Below, one piece after another: positions 1 to 9,665 of a stretch of DNA of 64,000 nt; position 1 is the stretch's first letter, and each line of letters begins with the position of its first letter. The position numbers and the translations under genes were made by a program. The notes under the pieces are model-generated. The model searched no databases and was not told the origin of the DNA. It was given only the letters and a program-made list of their open reading frames with translations. Source of the DNA: Salinibacterium sp. M195 (lineage in GTDB: Bacteria > Actinomycetota > Actinomycetes > Actinomycetales > Microbacteriaceae); NCBI RefSeq assembly GCF_019443965.1, contig NZ_CP040814.1, forward strand, positions 1,922,001-1,986,000. The letters run 5' to 3'.

Positions 1-2606
1 GTGGTCACACCATCGTTCCTTCAGCATCGTTGGTCAGCGATGACCCAACGCTGCTCTTCACTGTCGCAGGTATGGTTCCCTTTGTCCCGTACTTGACCGG
101 CCTCGTTCCCGCGCCGTATGACCGCGCGACGAGCGTGCAAAAATGCATTCGAACGCTCGATATCGAAGAAGTCGGCAAGACCCCGCGCCACGGTACCTTC
201 TTCCAGATGAACGGTAACTTCTCGTTCGGCGACTACTTCAAAAAGGAAGCGATTCAATTCGCTTGGGAGTTTCTCACGCTCGACGAGGAAAAAGGCGGCC
301 TCGGCTTCCGGCCAGAAGATCTCTGGGTCACCGTCTACGAAGACGATGATGACGCTGTTGCCTACTGGAAAGAAACCGCGGGACTGCCGGATGAACGCAT
401 CCAGCGACTCGGAATGGACAGCAACTACTGGTCGACGGGGCAACCCGGGCCAGCTGGTCCGTGCTCGGAGATTTTCTTCGACCGAGGCCCCGCTTACGGC
501 AGAGACGGTGGACCGGCGACTGACGATGACCGCTACGTCGAAATCTGGAACCTTGTGTTCATGCAATACCTTCGCGGCGAGGGCAAGGGCAAAGACTTCT
601 CCATTCTCGGAGAGTTGCCCAAGCAGAACATTGACACCGGCATGGGCTTGGAACGCGTTGCTTTCTTGAAGCAGGGCGTCGAGAACATGTACGAAATCGA
701 TCAGGTTCGCCCGGTGCTAGACAAAGCGGCAGAGCTCTCCGGTCGCACCTACGGTGCAGATCACGAGGCTGACGTTCGACTACGCGTCGTCGCTGACCAC
801 GTTCGGTCAAGCCTCATGCTCATCGCTGATGGAGTGACTCCGAGCAATGAAGGCCGCGGCTACGTTCTACGCCGCCTGTTACGCCGTGCGGTTCGCGCCA
901 TGCGACTCCTCGGAGTAGAGGGCACCACTTTTGCCCAACTCTTTCCCGAATCACGGGATGCGATGAAGGCTGCCTACCCTGAGGTAGAGAAGGATTACGA
1001 TCGCATTTCCCGGATTGTGCTCGCCGAAGAAGACGTCTTCATGCGCACCCTGGCAAGTGGTACAACGATCCTCGATACTGCCGTCGACACCACCAAGAAG
1101 TCTGGCGCCTCAGAACTGCCGAGCGACACGGCCTTCCTCCTGCACGACACCTTCGGGTTCCCCATCGATCTCACGCTAGAAATGGCGGCCGAAGCTGGCC
1201 TGACGGTAGACCGCGAAGCCTTCGATTCGCTCATGAAGCAGCAACGCGATCGCGCCAAGGCCGACGCTGGTTCCAAGAAACAATTCCTTGCCGATCTTTC
1301 CGTCTATGGCGCGTTCCGTGCACTGGGGGAGACGACATTCACCGGCTACGAAAATTTGAACACTGAATCAAGTGTGATTGGCATCATCGTTGATGGCATT
1401 TCGGTACCGCGCGCAGCCGCGGGCCAAATCGCCGAAGTTATCCTCGCTGAAACCTCCCTCTATGCCGAATCGGGTGGTCAGGAAGCGGATGCCGGAACAA
1501 TCGTCGGCGCCAGCTATCGACTCAACGTGCTCGATGTACAACGCCCGGTCAAGGGACTCATCAGTCATAAGGTCGAAGTCGCCGACGGCGAGGTGGGAGT
1601 CGGAGATCCGGCTACTGCGCTTGTTGATGCTGAATGGCGTCGCGGGGCAACCCAGGCGCACTCGGCGACCCACGTCATCCACGCAGCCCTGCGTCAAATA
1701 TTGGGTCAGGATGCTCATCAATCCGGCTCGTACAACAAGGCCGGCTATATGCGTCTCGACTTTTCGTGGTCGCAAGCTCTGTCGGTGGAGACCAAATCTG
1801 AGATTGAAGAAGTTGCTAACACTGCGGTGCGTGACAACCTCGAAGTGACGACGAAGATCATGGCGCTCGACGACGCCAAGGACCTCGGCGCAATGGCGCT
1901 CTTCGGCGAGAAATATGGAGACACCGTTCGCGTTGTCGAAATTGGAGGACCGTGGTCGCTCGAGCTCTGCGCGGGAACTCACGTGGGCCGCTCTGCCGAG
2001 ATCGGATTGATTTCTTTGGTCGGCGAAGCGTCGGTCGGTTCGTCTAACCGTCGAATCGAGTCGCTCGTGGGAATGAACGCGTTCCGAAATTTCGCGGCTG
2101 AGCGAGCAATCGTCTCTGAGCTGACGACCAACTTGAAGACGCCGCGAGAGCAGCTTCCTGACCGCATTGCTGAGCTCATGGCGAACCTCAAATCTGCTGA
2201 GCGTAAGATCGCCCAGCTGGAAGCCGGCCAGCTGTCTCAGCGGGTTCCTGCCTTGGTCGATACAGCGCAGGTTCGGGGAACCGTAAAAGCGGTTATCGAA
2301 AACGTTGGCGAACTGCCCTCGACCGATGACTTGCGTGGACTGGTGCAGTCAGTTCGTGAGCGTCTCGGCGCCGAAGCTGCAGTAGTTGCGCTTGCCGCGA
2401 CGATTGGCGACAAGCCGGCAGTCATCGTGGCAACGAACGATGCGTCCCGCGCTCACGGGTTCGCTGCAGGTGCGCTAGCTAAGGCCGCTGCGGCAGTACT
2501 CGGAGGCGGTGGCGGTGGTAAGCCAGACATCGCTCAAGGTGGTGGCGCTAACCCCGCTGCGATCCCCGATGCCCTCGCTCTTATCGCGTCGACCCTGTCG
2601 GCGTAA
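1..2606 (+). CDS. alaS: alanine--tRNA ligase (5' end outside window)
   Basis: Cytoplasmic class II aminoacyl-tRNA synthetase that charges tRNA-Ala. The reading frame is open from base 3 and the first visible residues (GHTIVPSASL) are already inside the catalytic core, so the true start lies upstream. The editing domain shows the zinc ligands HSATH (near 1659) and CAGTH (near 1968), which hydrolyse Ser- and Gly-tRNA-Ala. The C-Ala region ends in a run of glycines (AVLGGGGGGKPDIAQGGG), typical of AlaRS. The end is complete and ruvX follows after 3 bases, the usual actinobacterial order alaS-ruvX-mltG-aroE. No frameshift was seen. Confidence 0.98.
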   Translation, partial: GHTIVPSASLVSDDPTLLFTVAGMVPFVPYLTGLVPAPYDRATSVQKCIRTLDIEEVGKTPRHGTFFQMNGNFSFGDYFKKEAIQFAWEFLTLDEEKGGLGFRPEDLWVTVYEDDDDAVAYWKETAGLPDERIQRLGMDSNYWSTGQPGPAGPCSEIFFDRGPAYGRDGGPATDDDRYVEIWNLVFMQYLRGEGKGKDFSILGELPKQNIDTGMGLERVAFLKQGVENMYEIDQVRPVLDKAAELSGRTYGADHEADVRLRVVADHVRSSLMLIADGVTPSNEGRGYVLRRLLRRAVRAMRLLGVEGTTFAQLFPESRDAMKAAYPEVEKDYDRISRIVLAEEDVFMRTLASGTTILDTAVDTTKKSGASELPSDTAFLLHDTFGFPIDLTLEMAAEAGLTVDREAFDSLMKQQRDRAKADAGSKKQFLADLSVYGAFRALGETTFTGYENLNTESSVIGIIVDGISVPRAAAGQIAEVILAETSLYAESGGQEADAGTIVGASYRLNVLDVQRPVKGLISHKVEVADGEVGVGDPATALVDAEWRRGATQAHSATHVIHAALRQILGQDAHQSGSYNKAGYMRLDFSWSQALSVETKSEIEEVANTAVRDNLEVTTKIMALDDAKDLGAMALFGEKYGDTVRVVEIGGPWSLELCAGTHVGRSAEIGLISLVGEASVGSSNRRIESLVGMNAFRNFAAERAIVSELTTNLKTPREQLPDRIAELMANLKSAERKIAQLEAGQLSQRVPALVDTAQVRGTVKAVIENVGELPSTDDLRGLVQSVRERLGAEAAVVALAATIGDKPAVIVATNDASRAHGFAAGALAKAAAAVLGGGGGGKPDIAQGGGANPAAIPDALALIASTLSA

Positions 2607-2609
2607 CGT

Positions 2610-3071
2610 ATGCGCGCGGGTACACGACTCGGCATTGATGTCGGCAAGGTGCGCGTAGGTGTCGCTCGCAGCGATCCGCACGGCATGATTGCCACTCCGG
2701 TCCAGACAGTGCAGCGCGCCGGTCGAAGCGTGGCTAAAGTTCTTGCTCTCGCGGCGGAACATGATGCCGTCGAATTTGTCGTTGGTCTGCCCATCGCGTT
2801 ATCGGGGCGCGACACGGCATCAACGGCTGACGCCCGCAAGTTCGCCCAACAACTTGCCGACAACTCTGAGCTGCCTGTGCGCCTCGTAGATGAGCGCATG
2901 ACCACGATGAGCGCTCAATCAGCGCTGCGAGCTTCGGGGCGAACCACAAAAAACTCGCGTTCGGTCATCGATCAGGTGGCCGCCGTTATAATTTTGCAAC
3001 ACGCCCTCGACTTCGAGCGCTCGGCGGCAAGACCGCCAGGGGAGCTCGTCGAACCGACGCTAGGATCTTGA
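2610..3071 (+). CDS. ruvX: RuvX/YqgF family putative Holliday junction resolvase
   Basis: A 153-residue protein of the RNase H-like YqgF family. In other bacteria these proteins act in 16S rRNA 5'-end processing and/or Holliday junction resolution. The N-terminal motif LGIDVGKVRVGVA carries the first catalytic Asp, FVVGLP holds the middle strand, and VRLVDERMTT carries the conserved DER motif. VIDQVAAVIILQ is the usual C-terminal helix. The ATG lies 3 bases after alaS, so the two genes are probably cotranscribed and coupled. The resolvase name is by family; the rRNA role is equally likely. Confidence 0.95.
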   Translation: MRAGTRLGIDVGKVRVGVARSDPHGMIATPVQTVQRAGRSVAKVLALAAEHDAVEFVVGLPIALSGRDTASTADARKFAQQLADNSELPVRLVDERMTTMSAQSALRASGRTTKNSRSVIDQVAAVIILQHALDFERSAARPPGELVEPTLGS

Positions 3072-3074
3072 CCT

Positions 3075-4400
3075 ATGGCCGATGAACCGAACTGGGAAGA
3101 CATCTTCACCGATCAATCTGGTGAGAGCGAACCTCAGCCAGCTCGCGCATCAGCATCGCACGGCACGGAAGATCAAGTGCCAGCTGAGCAGCCGGCCCCC
3201 GCTGGCGAACAGCCGATGACACGTCGCGAGGCGCGTGAAGCTCACGAGTCGCGGGCATCACGTCGTTCGCCTGATTCAGGAACGACTGTCGTTGACTCTG
3301 ACGCTTCAGAGTCGCCCCGTCGTAAGCGTCGGCTGTTGCTCATTATCGGGCTCCCTCTGCTCATTATCGCTCTCGCCGGCGCCGCCGTCACCGCGTACGC
3401 CTGGGCGAACTACGAAGACAAAATCCGGGAAGTCCTGGGCTGGGAATTGCCGAATGACTACACCGGCACGGGCAATGGTGAAGAAGTAGTTGTGACCGTC
3501 AACTCCGGGGATATCGGCTCGGACATTGCTCGGAGCCTTCACGTTGCTGGCGTCACGATGACCTTCGACGCGTTCTATGACCTGCTCGTCGCACAGGAAA
3601 GTGACGCCGCATTCTTTCCCGGAAACTACTCGCTCCAGAAAGAAATGAGCGCACAGTCTGCACTTGACGCCCTCCTCGATCCTGAGAACAAGGTCACCGA
3701 CCGGCTGTTGATTACGGAGGGCACAACTCTGCCCGATGCGCTTGAGATTATCTCCGAGACCACCGGAATTGCTCTCGAAGATGTGCAAGCGGCAGCCGAC
3801 GACCTCGCTTACTTTGGACTTCCCGCCGAAGCAATCAGTCTCGAAGGCTATCTTTTTCCCGCCACCTACGAGCTGGATGGCGGGCAAGACCCCTACGTAG
3901 TGCTCGACCTCATGGTCAACACGATGTACGAGAAGCTGGATGCGGCTGGCGTCGCGGTGGAAGACCGCTACCGGATCCTGACAATGGCTGCGCTTGTGCA
4001 GCGCGAAGCGGGCCCAAACACCGAAGACTTCTACAAAATTGCTCGAGTGTTCTACAACCGACTCGACCAAGGCATTTTGCTGCAGTCGGATGCGACCGTC
4101 GCTTACGGCACCGGCAACTTGCACACAGTGTGGACGACGGATTCCGAGCGAGCCGATGCGAGTAACCCGTATAACACCTACGCGAACCCTGGCTTGCCAG
4201 TCGGCCCGATCGGATTGCCTGGCGAGCTGGCCATTGATTCTGCAATAAACCCCGTCGCCGGGGATTGGCTCTTCTTCGTTCCGATCAACTTGGCAACGGG
4301 GGAGACGGTGTTCACGACGAACGTTGACGACCACGAGGCGGCAGCGCAGCAACTGCGCGATTGGTGCGCAGCGAGTGATGAGAATGGTAGCTATTGCTAG
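3075..4400 (+). CDS. mltG: endolytic murein transglycosylase MltG (YceG-like)
   Basis: Membrane-anchored enzyme that cuts nascent peptidoglycan glycan strands. The 441-residue protein has a charged, disordered cytoplasmic N-terminus (about 1-90, with RRKRRL just before the membrane). One membrane segment follows at about 93-113 (LLLIIGLPLLIIALAGAA), then an extracytoplasmic YceG domain. LEGYLFPATYEL, the catalytic-Glu motif AALVQREAG, FYNRL, LQSDATVAYG and YNTY..GLPVGPI are all present. The long N-terminal tail is common in actinobacterial MltG. A TAGGAT box lies 8 bases before the ATG, so an internal promoter is possible. The gene starts 3 bases after ruvX. Confidence 0.95.
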   Translation: MADEPNWEDIFTDQSGESEPQPARASASHGTEDQVPAEQPAPAGEQPMTRREAREAHESRASRRSPDSGTTVVDSDASESPRRKRRLLLIIGLPLLIIALAGAAVTAYAWANYEDKIREVLGWELPNDYTGTGNGEEVVVTVNSGDIGSDIARSLHVAGVTMTFDAFYDLLVAQESDAAFFPGNYSLQKEMSAQSALDALLDPENKVTDRLLITEGTTLPDALEIISETTGIALEDVQAAADDLAYFGLPAEAISLEGYLFPATYELDGGQDPYVVLDLMVNTMYEKLDAAGVAVEDRYRILTMAALVQREAGPNTEDFYKIARVFYNRLDQGILLQSDATVAYGTGNLHTVWTTDSERADASNPYNTYANPGLPVGPIGLPGELAIDSAINPVAGDWLFFVPINLATGETVFTTNVDDHEAAAQQLRDWCAASDENGSYC

Positions 4401-4411
4401 AGCGTCCTGAC

Positions 4412-5278
4412 ATGGTGACTGAGGCATCCGATCGGTCACAACTCGCAGTTCTAGGTTCGCCGATTGAGCACTCACTCAGTCCCGCAATTCACCGCGCCGC
4501 CTATGAGAAGCTCGGCTTCGATTGGAAGTATGACGCTGTAGAGCTGACCGGCGAGTCATTGCCCGCCTTCCTGGGTGCGCTCGATGGGCGTTGGAGAGGT
4601 CTCTCTCTGACGATGCCCCTTAAGCGCGATGTGGTTCCGTTGCTCGACTGGGCAGATCCGCTTGTCGGCCTGGTCGGAGGCGCCAATACTGTCGTTCTGA
4701 CCGATGGCGGTCTCCGCGGCTACAACACTGATGTCGAAGGGGCGATGAGGAGCTTTCTTGATGCCGGCCTGTCGAGTCTCGAGTCAGTGTGGATTCTCGG
4801 AGCCGGAGCCACAGCTGCCTCGCTGCTGGTCGCATCTGTTCGTCTTGGCGCACGCAGCGTACAGATTTTCGCCCGCACTCCGGCAAAGGCGGGCTCGCTC
4901 AGGGAACTTGGCGAATCGTTGGGTGCCGCAGTGCAGATACGTCAGTGGCAGGATTCACCGTTGGAGGGGGACATTCCGTCGGCGATCATCACCACTGTCC
5001 CCGGTGGAGCGATGGACTTGGTGTTTGACGAGCGAGTCCGCTCTGCTGCCACTCTCTTCGATGTTGCCTACGACCCGTGGCCAAGCGCTGTCGCACAGAG
5101 CTGGATGGATGTCGGAGGCTCCGTAATTTCGGGGCACGATCTTTTGATCAATCAGGCTATCGCTCAAGTTCGCATTTTCGCCGCAGGAACTTCCGACGTG
5201 CCTCTTGCCCGTGAAGCGGAAGCGATTGACGCAATGCGCGCCGCGATCGAAACCCCGGGAGAGCACGTCCACGTTTGA
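4412..5278 (+). CDS. aroE: shikimate dehydrogenase
   Basis: Reduces 3-dehydroshikimate to shikimate with NADPH, the fourth step towards chorismate. The shikimate-binding Ser pair is in GSPIEHSLSP (Ser21 and Ser23). The catalytic Lys is in LTMPLK (Lys71), followed by GGANTV (Asn92) and GYNTD (Asp107). The dinucleotide-binding loop is LGAGATAAS. I chose the ATG at 4412, because the longer frame from a TTG at 4394 overlaps mltG and adds six residues without homology. The usual Asn of the NxTxPxK motif is Ser here. First gene of a complete local aroE-C-K-B-Q set. Confidence 0.95.
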   Translation: MVTEASDRSQLAVLGSPIEHSLSPAIHRAAYEKLGFDWKYDAVELTGESLPAFLGALDGRWRGLSLTMPLKRDVVPLLDWADPLVGLVGGANTVVLTDGGLRGYNTDVEGAMRSFLDAGLSSLESVWILGAGATAASLLVASVRLGARSVQIFARTPAKAGSLRELGESLGAAVQIRQWQDSPLEGDIPSAIITTVPGGAMDLVFDERVRSAATLFDVAYDPWPSAVAQSWMDVGGSVISGHDLLINQAIAQVRIFAAGTSDVPLAREAEAIDAMRAAIETPGEHVHV

Positions 5279-5343
5279 TCGGACAGCTCCCAAGAGACGC
5301 TGCGGGGCGAAAGGTGAGCGCACACTTGTGGGAGGATTGACGC

Positions 5344-6549
5344 ATGCTTCGATGGTTAACGGCCGGTGAATCGCACGGCCCAGAGTTGGTTGCAATTCTT
5401 GAGGGGATGCCTTCGGGCGTGCCTATTTCACCTGAACAGATTCAGGCAGATCTTGTGCGCCGCACGCTGGGCTACGGCCGCGGTGCTCGCATGAAGTTCG
5501 AGCAAGATGAACTCACGCTCAGCGGTGGAATCCGTTTCGGAGCCACCATGGGAAGCCCCATTGCGCTGCGCATTGGCAACACGGAGTGGCCGCGCTGGGT
5601 AGATGTCATGAGCCCCGTTCCCGTTGACCCCGAGAGTCTTCCCAAGGGCCGCGGCGCTGCTCTTACTCGGCCTCGACCTGGCCACGCCGACCTCGTCGGA
5701 ATGCAGAAGTACGATTTCGCCGAGTCGCGCAATGTTTTGGAGCGCGCGAGTGCACGCGAGACCGCAGCGCGGGTCGCGCTCGGCGCCGTCGCTCGTGCCT
5801 TTCTTGGTGGCCTCGGCATCCAGCTGGTCAGTCACACGCTGTCCATTGGCACCGTTCGCGCGCCAGAGGGCAGTGCGCTTCCCGCACCAAGCGATGTTGC
5901 CGTGTTGGATGCTGACCTGCTGCGTTGCTTCGATGCTGAGACTTCCCAGCGCATGGTTGCTGAAGTCGATCTCGCTCATGAAGAGGGCGACACTCTCGGT
6001 GGCGTCGTCGAGGTATTGGCCTATGGGCTTCCGCCCGGGCTCGGTTCGTACACGCACTGGGATCGCCGACTTGATGCGCAGCTTTCTGCCGCACTCATGG
6101 GGATCCAAGCGATCAAGGGTGTCGAAGTCGGTGATGGTTTTGAGACGGCGGTTCGCCGCGGATCAGTGGCTCACGATGAGTTGGTGCAAGCAGAGGACGG
6201 CATTTCGCGGCTCAGCGACCGTGCTGGTGGCATTGAGGGCGGGATGACGACAGGAACCGTGCTCCGTGTCCGCGCGGCTATGAAGCCGATTTCGACTGTG
6301 CCGCGTGCTCTCCGCACGGTTGATGTTGCAACGGGGGAGGCAGCAATTGCGCATCACCAGCGTTCAGACGTGTGTGCGGTTCCGGCTGCGGGCGTAGTCG
6401 CCGAAGCAATGGTTGCGCTCACCCTCGCGAACTCAGTTCTCGAAAAATTTGGTGGCGACTCGCTCGGTGAGACCAAGCGCAATCTCGACTCGTACGTTGC
6501 GTCGATTCCCGACTCGCTCAGCACAACGAACGCGTCTCGTGCTGAATGA
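5344..6549 (+). CDS. aroC: chorismate synthase
   Basis: FMN-dependent enzyme that converts 5-enolpyruvylshikimate-3-phosphate to chorismate, the branch point for Trp, Phe, Tyr and folate. The 401-residue protein has the family length and the signatures GESHGPEL near the N-terminus, [29 protein letters not shown] and the C-terminal [14 protein letters not shown] good ribosome binding site (GGGAGGA) sits 7 bases before the ATG. The 65-base gap after aroE contains no gene. The 3' end overlaps aroK by 11 bases. Confidence 0.98.
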   Translation: MLRWLTAGESHGPELVAILEGMPSGVPISPEQIQADLVRRTLGYGRGARMKFEQDELTLSGGIRFGATMGSPIALRIGNTEWPRWVDVMSPVPVDPESLPKGRGAALTRPRPGHADLVGMQKYDFAESRNVLERASARETAARVALGAVARAFLGGLGIQLVSHTLSIGTVRAPEGSALPAPSDVAVLDADLLRCFDAETSQRMVAEVDLAHEEGDTLGGVVEVLAYGLPPGLGSYTHWDRRLDAQLSAALMGIQAIKGVEVGDGFETAVRRGSVAHDELVQAEDGISRLSDRAGGIEGGMTTGTVLRVRAAMKPISTVPRALRTVDVATGEAAIAHHQRSDVCAVPAAGVVAEAMVALTLANSVLEKFGGDSLGETKRNLDSYVASIPDSLSTTNASRAE

Positions 6550-7048
6550 CGGTGGCGCTCTGGTTGTCATCATTGGGGCGCCAGGGTCGGGCAAGACGAA
6601 AGCGGGCAAAAGACTTGCCAAGATTCTGGATGTGCCGCTGATCGATACAGACAAGGTTGTTGTCGCCTCTCACGGACCGATCCCCGAACTTTTCGAGGAA
6701 TTTGGCGAAGATTACTTTCGCGAACGAGAGCGGGAAGCGGTTGCCAACGCTTTGCTTGAGCCTGCCGTCGTTACCTTAGGCGGGGGAGCGGTGCTCAACC
6801 TTGAGACCCGTGCTGATTTGGAATCGCATCGCGTGGTTCAACTCACGATGTCGAAGGCAGCTGCCCGCCTGCGAATCGTCGGGAGCAAGCGCCCTCTGGC
6901 GAAAAATGCCGACGAGTGGCACAAGCTGGTTGAGGCCCGTCGCCCCATTTACGACGCACTTTCTTCGCTCACGATCGACACCTCACTAATGCCTATGGAG
7001 AAAGTCGCGCGAGAAATCGCCGACTGGTTGGGAACCCAACAGCAATGA
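6539..7048 (+). CDS. aroK: shikimate kinase
   Basis: Phosphorylates the 3-OH of shikimate with ATP. From the GTG at 6539 the protein has 169 residues, the normal length. The P-loop is GAPGSGKT (residues 13-20), the shikimate-binding DxD is DTD (36-38), FRERE contains the substrate-binding Arg (about residue 61) and GGGAV (81-85) is the third substrate motif. The lid region reads KRPLAKN. The frame stays open far into aroC, but upstream codons give no homology and GTG 6539 lets the P-loop begin at the usual distance. Overlaps aroC by 11 bases and aroB by ATGA. Confidence 0.93.
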   Translation: MLNDGGALVVIIGAPGSGKTKAGKRLAKILDVPLIDTDKVVVASHGPIPELFEEFGEDYFREREREAVANALLEPAVVTLGGGAVLNLETRADLESHRVVQLTMSKAAARLRIVGSKRPLAKNADEWHKLVEARRPIYDALSSLTIDTSLMPMEKVAREIADWLGTQQQ

Positions 7049-8121
7049 CCGAAACTACGACCATCACCGTGGCCGGCACAAACCCCTACGACGTACTCAT
7101 TGGCCGCGGCCTGCTTCCGAAGCTTGCGGAACAACTTGGCCCGCAAGTGGCGAAGGTGTTGATCATCCACCCCGCAACGCTGGGTGCGCGGGCCAACGCG
7201 CTGCGCGAATCTCTCTCCGAGAAATACGAAGTGCTTCTCGCCGAGGTGCCGGATGCCGAAGACGCCAAGCGCGTCGAAGTTGCGGCTTTTTGCTGGCAAA
7301 TCATGGGCCAGACCGACTTCACGCGCACCGATGCCGTCATTGGCTTCGGGGGCGGTGCATCGACAGACCTTGCCGGTTTCGTCGCGGCCACCTGGCTGCG
7401 CGGTATCCAGCTCGTCCAGTGCCCGACGAGCGTCGCAGGAATGGTTGATGCTGCCGTCGGTGGCAAGACCGGCATTAACACAGCAGAGGGAAAGAACCTC
7501 GTCGGGGCTTTCTATGCGCCCAGCGCCGTTGTTGCTGATCTCGATGTGTTGGATGACCTCCCCACAAACGAGGTCTTGGCTGGCTTTGCCGAGATTGTGA
7601 AGTGCGGTTTCATTGGCGAACCAGAGATTCTCGACATTATCGAGGCGGATGTCGCGAAAGTCATCGACCCACATTCTGCTGAGTTTCGCCGGGTAATTGA
7701 GCTGTCGATTGGTCTCAAGGCTCGTGTCGTCGGCGAAGACTTTACCGAGACCGGACTTCGAGAGATTCTGAACTACGGCCACACGCTCGGTCACGCGATC
7801 GAGCATGCTGAACGGTATCGCTGGCGTCATGGAGCAGCAGTGGCTGTCGGAATGGTGTTTGCCGCAGAGCTTGCTCACCTTGCTGGCTCATTGAGCTCCG
7901 ACGTTGTTGATCGGCACCGCAGCATTCTGAAATCGCTGAGTCTTCCTATTGATTACCCTCTTGGCCGTTGGAAGACTCTGCTGGCAACGATGCAGAGAGA
8001 CAAGAAGGCACGCGCGGGAATGATTCGGTTTGTCGTTCTTGACTCAGTTGGTCGTCCGACGATGCTCAATGGTCCCGATGAAGCGATGCTTTATTCGGCA
8101 TATCAAGAAGTTGGGGTTTAG
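7045..8121 (+). CDS. aroB: 3-dehydroquinate synthase
   Basis: NAD- and metal-dependent enzyme that makes 3-dehydroquinate from DAHP, the second shikimate step. The 358-residue protein shows the NAD-binding GFGGGASTDLAGF, the substrate loop VGGKTGIN, FAEIVKCGFI (metal-ligand Glu) and NYGHTLGHAIEH (metal-ligand His). The start overlaps the aroK stop as ATGA, so translational coupling is expected. Actinobacteria commonly pair aroK and aroB this way. Confidence 0.98.
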   Translation: MTETTTITVAGTNPYDVLIGRGLLPKLAEQLGPQVAKVLIIHPATLGARANALRESLSEKYEVLLAEVPDAEDAKRVEVAAFCWQIMGQTDFTRTDAVIGFGGGASTDLAGFVAATWLRGIQLVQCPTSVAGMVDAAVGGKTGINTAEGKNLVGAFYAPSAVVADLDVLDDLPTNEVLAGFAEIVKCGFIGEPEILDIIEADVAKVIDPHSAEFRRVIELSIGLKARVVGEDFTETGLREILNYGHTLGHAIEHAERYRWRHGAAVAVGMVFAAELAHLAGSLSSDVVDRHRSILKSLSLPIDYPLGRWKTLLATMQRDKKARAGMIRFVVLDSVGRPTMLNGPDEAMLYSAYQEVGV

Positions 8122-8137
8122 CGGGCGAGTGCCTCGC

Positions 8138-8143
8138 TAGAGT
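8138..8143 (+). promoter_or_regulatory. candidate -10 box for a leaderless aroQ transcript
   Basis: TAGAGT fits the actinobacterial TANNNT -10 pattern. It ends exactly 6 bases before the aroQ GTG, so transcription would start at or next to the start codon. No Shine-Dalgarno motif is visible there. No clear -35 was found. Confidence 0.4.
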
Positions 8144-8149
8144 GAAGCG

Positions 8150-8605
8150 GTGACTAAAGTATTTGTGCTCAACGGCCCCAATCTCGGTCGACTCGGCAGC
8201 AGAGAGCCTGACGTTTATGGGGGCGGTTCGCTCGTCGAACTCCGCGACGGGTTAGAAACGCATGCTGCGTCGCTGCCCAACGCATCATCGGTTGAGCTTG
8301 ACTTCCGCCAGACCGACAGCGAAACCGAACTAATTTCGTGGCTGCATGAGGCGGTAGACGCCGGAGCATCGGTCATTATTAATCCCGCTGCGTTTACTCA
8401 CTATTCCTACGCGTTGCGGGATGCGGCAGCGCAGGTCACGTCTGCGGGGCTTCCGCTAGTAGAGGTGCACATTACGAATCCGCACGCTCGTGAAGTGTTT
8501 CGACACACGAGCGTGATCTCTGGCGTTGCGACCGGGGTGATCGCAGGATTCGGTTTCGAGTCCTACATTCTTGCGCTCGACGCGGTTACGCGCCGACTCA
8601 GTTAG
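8150..8605 (+). CDS. aroQ: type II 3-dehydroquinate dehydratase
   Basis: Dehydrates 3-dehydroquinate to 3-dehydroshikimate. At 151 residues it has the type II length. Seen motifs are VLNGPNLGRLGSREPDVYG (catalytic Arg and Tyr), DFRQTDSETELISWLHEA, VINPAAFTHYSYALRDA, VEVHITNPHAREVFRHTS (active-site His) and a closing GFGFESYILAL. It starts at a GTG with no ribosome binding site; a TAGAGT box 6 bases upstream suggests a leaderless mRNA. It lies 28 bases after aroB and completes the local aro set. Confidence 0.96.
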   Translation: MTKVFVLNGPNLGRLGSREPDVYGGGSLVELRDGLETHAASLPNASSVELDFRQTDSETELISWLHEAVDAGASVIINPAAFTHYSYALRDAAAQVTSAGLPLVEVHITNPHAREVFRHTSVISGVATGVIAGFGFESYILALDAVTRRLS

Positions 8606-8676
8606 ACTCGAACGTCGCATTTGTCGTTTTTACGCACAGCGGCGCTTTTGCTCGTTAACAGAAACGGATTTTACGC

Positions 8677-9240
8677 ATGGCCTCTACCGCTGACATCAGG
8701 AACGGCGTCGTTCTCAACATGGACGGTGGATTGTGGACCGTTATCGAGTTCCAACACGTCAAGCCGGGCAAGGGCGGAGCTTTTGTCCGCACCAAAGTAA
8801 AGAACGTTCGCTCGGGTAAGACCGTCGACCGCACGTTCAACGCCGGCGCCAAAATTGAAACTGAAACAGTCGATCGTTCAGAGTTCCAGTACCTGTACAA
8901 GGACATGGAAAATTTCGTGTTCATGAACACGAGCGATTACGACCAGATCACCTTGAGCGCTGAAGCTGTTGGCGATGCCGTCAAATTCATGCTTGAGAAC
9001 CAGAACGTGGTTATCGCGCTGCACAACGGTGAGCCGCTCTACGTAGAACTTCCCGCATCCGTCGTTCTGGAAATCACGTACACGGAGCCAGGGCTTCAGG
9101 GCGACCGCTCGACCGGAGGCAGCAAGCCGGCGACAGTCGAGACCGGTTACGAGATTCAGGTTCCTCTGTTCCTCGAACAGGGCACCAAGGTCAAGGTTGA
9201 TACCCGCGATGGCGGCTACCTCGGTCGCGTGAACGACTAA
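8677..9240 (+). CDS. efp: translation elongation factor P
   Basis: Binds between the P and E sites and rescues ribosomes stalled on polyproline. The 187-residue protein has the three EF-P domains: KOW-like (1-65), the middle OB fold, and a C-terminal OB domain ending in [14 protein letters not shown]. The tip of the loop that reaches the peptidyl-transferase centre is [11 protein letters not shown], with Lys32 present. No EF-P modification gene lies nearby. The residue after KG is Gly where many actinobacterial EF-Ps have Pro. The 71-base upstream gap is U-rich in part and may hold a promoter, but I could not define one. nusB begins on the next base after the stop. Confidence 0.98.
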   Translation: MASTADIRNGVVLNMDGGLWTVIEFQHVKPGKGGAFVRTKVKNVRSGKTVDRTFNAGAKIETETVDRSEFQYLYKDMENFVFMNTSDYDQITLSAEAVGDAVKFMLENQNVVIALHNGEPLYVELPASVVLEITYTEPGLQGDRSTGGSKPATVETGYEIQVPLFLEQGTKVKVDTRDGGYLGRVND

Positions 9241-9654
9241 GTGGGGGCACGCAGCAAAGCACGCAAACGCGCGCTTGATCTTATGTACGGTGCAGACGTT
9301 CGTGGCGAGAGCATCAACGAAGCGTTGGCAACCGAGTCCTTACGCGCGATGAATGATCCTGCACGCGCGACGTCGTGGGCGTACGCGCAGCAAGTCGTTC
9401 TGGGAATCACCGAACACGGCGACGAGATCGATGAACTCATCGAGACGTATTCCCAAGGGTGGCCGCTCAATAGGATGCCCGCGGTTGACCGCGCTCTCCT
9501 GCGGATTGGCCTGTGGGAGATTTTGTACAACGACGAGATCCCTGCCGGTGTAGCGATCTCCGAAGCAGTCGAATCAGCGAAACTTCATTCAACGGAGGAT
9601 TCTGCTGGCTTCATCAATGGTTTGCTCGGTCGAATCGCTGCCAGCAACGAATAG
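9241..9654 (+). CDS. nusB: transcription antitermination factor NusB
   Basis: RNA-binding all-helical protein that with NusE(S10) binds boxA and supports rRNA antitermination. The 137-residue protein shows ARSKARKRALDLMYGADV at the N-terminus, AVDRALLRIGLWEI in the centre and ISEAVESAKLHSTEDSAGFINGLL near the end, all family hallmarks. It starts with a GTG directly abutting the efp stop codon. A very long hairpin follows at 9666-9703. In many actinobacteria nusB leads directly to pyrR; here a transporter cassette separates them. Confidence 0.96.
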   Translation: MGARSKARKRALDLMYGADVRGESINEALATESLRAMNDPARATSWAYAQQVVLGITEHGDEIDELIETYSQGWPLNRMPAVDRALLRIGLWEILYNDEIPAGVAISEAVESAKLHSTEDSAGFINGLLGRIAASNE

Positions 9655-9665
9655 TTAGTGCTTAT

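Noticed and set aside
3306..4475. Long open frame opposite mltG (389 codons, minus)
   Set aside because: It lies wholly antisense to a well-supported gene, has no recognisable motif, and follows the codon bias of the sense strand.
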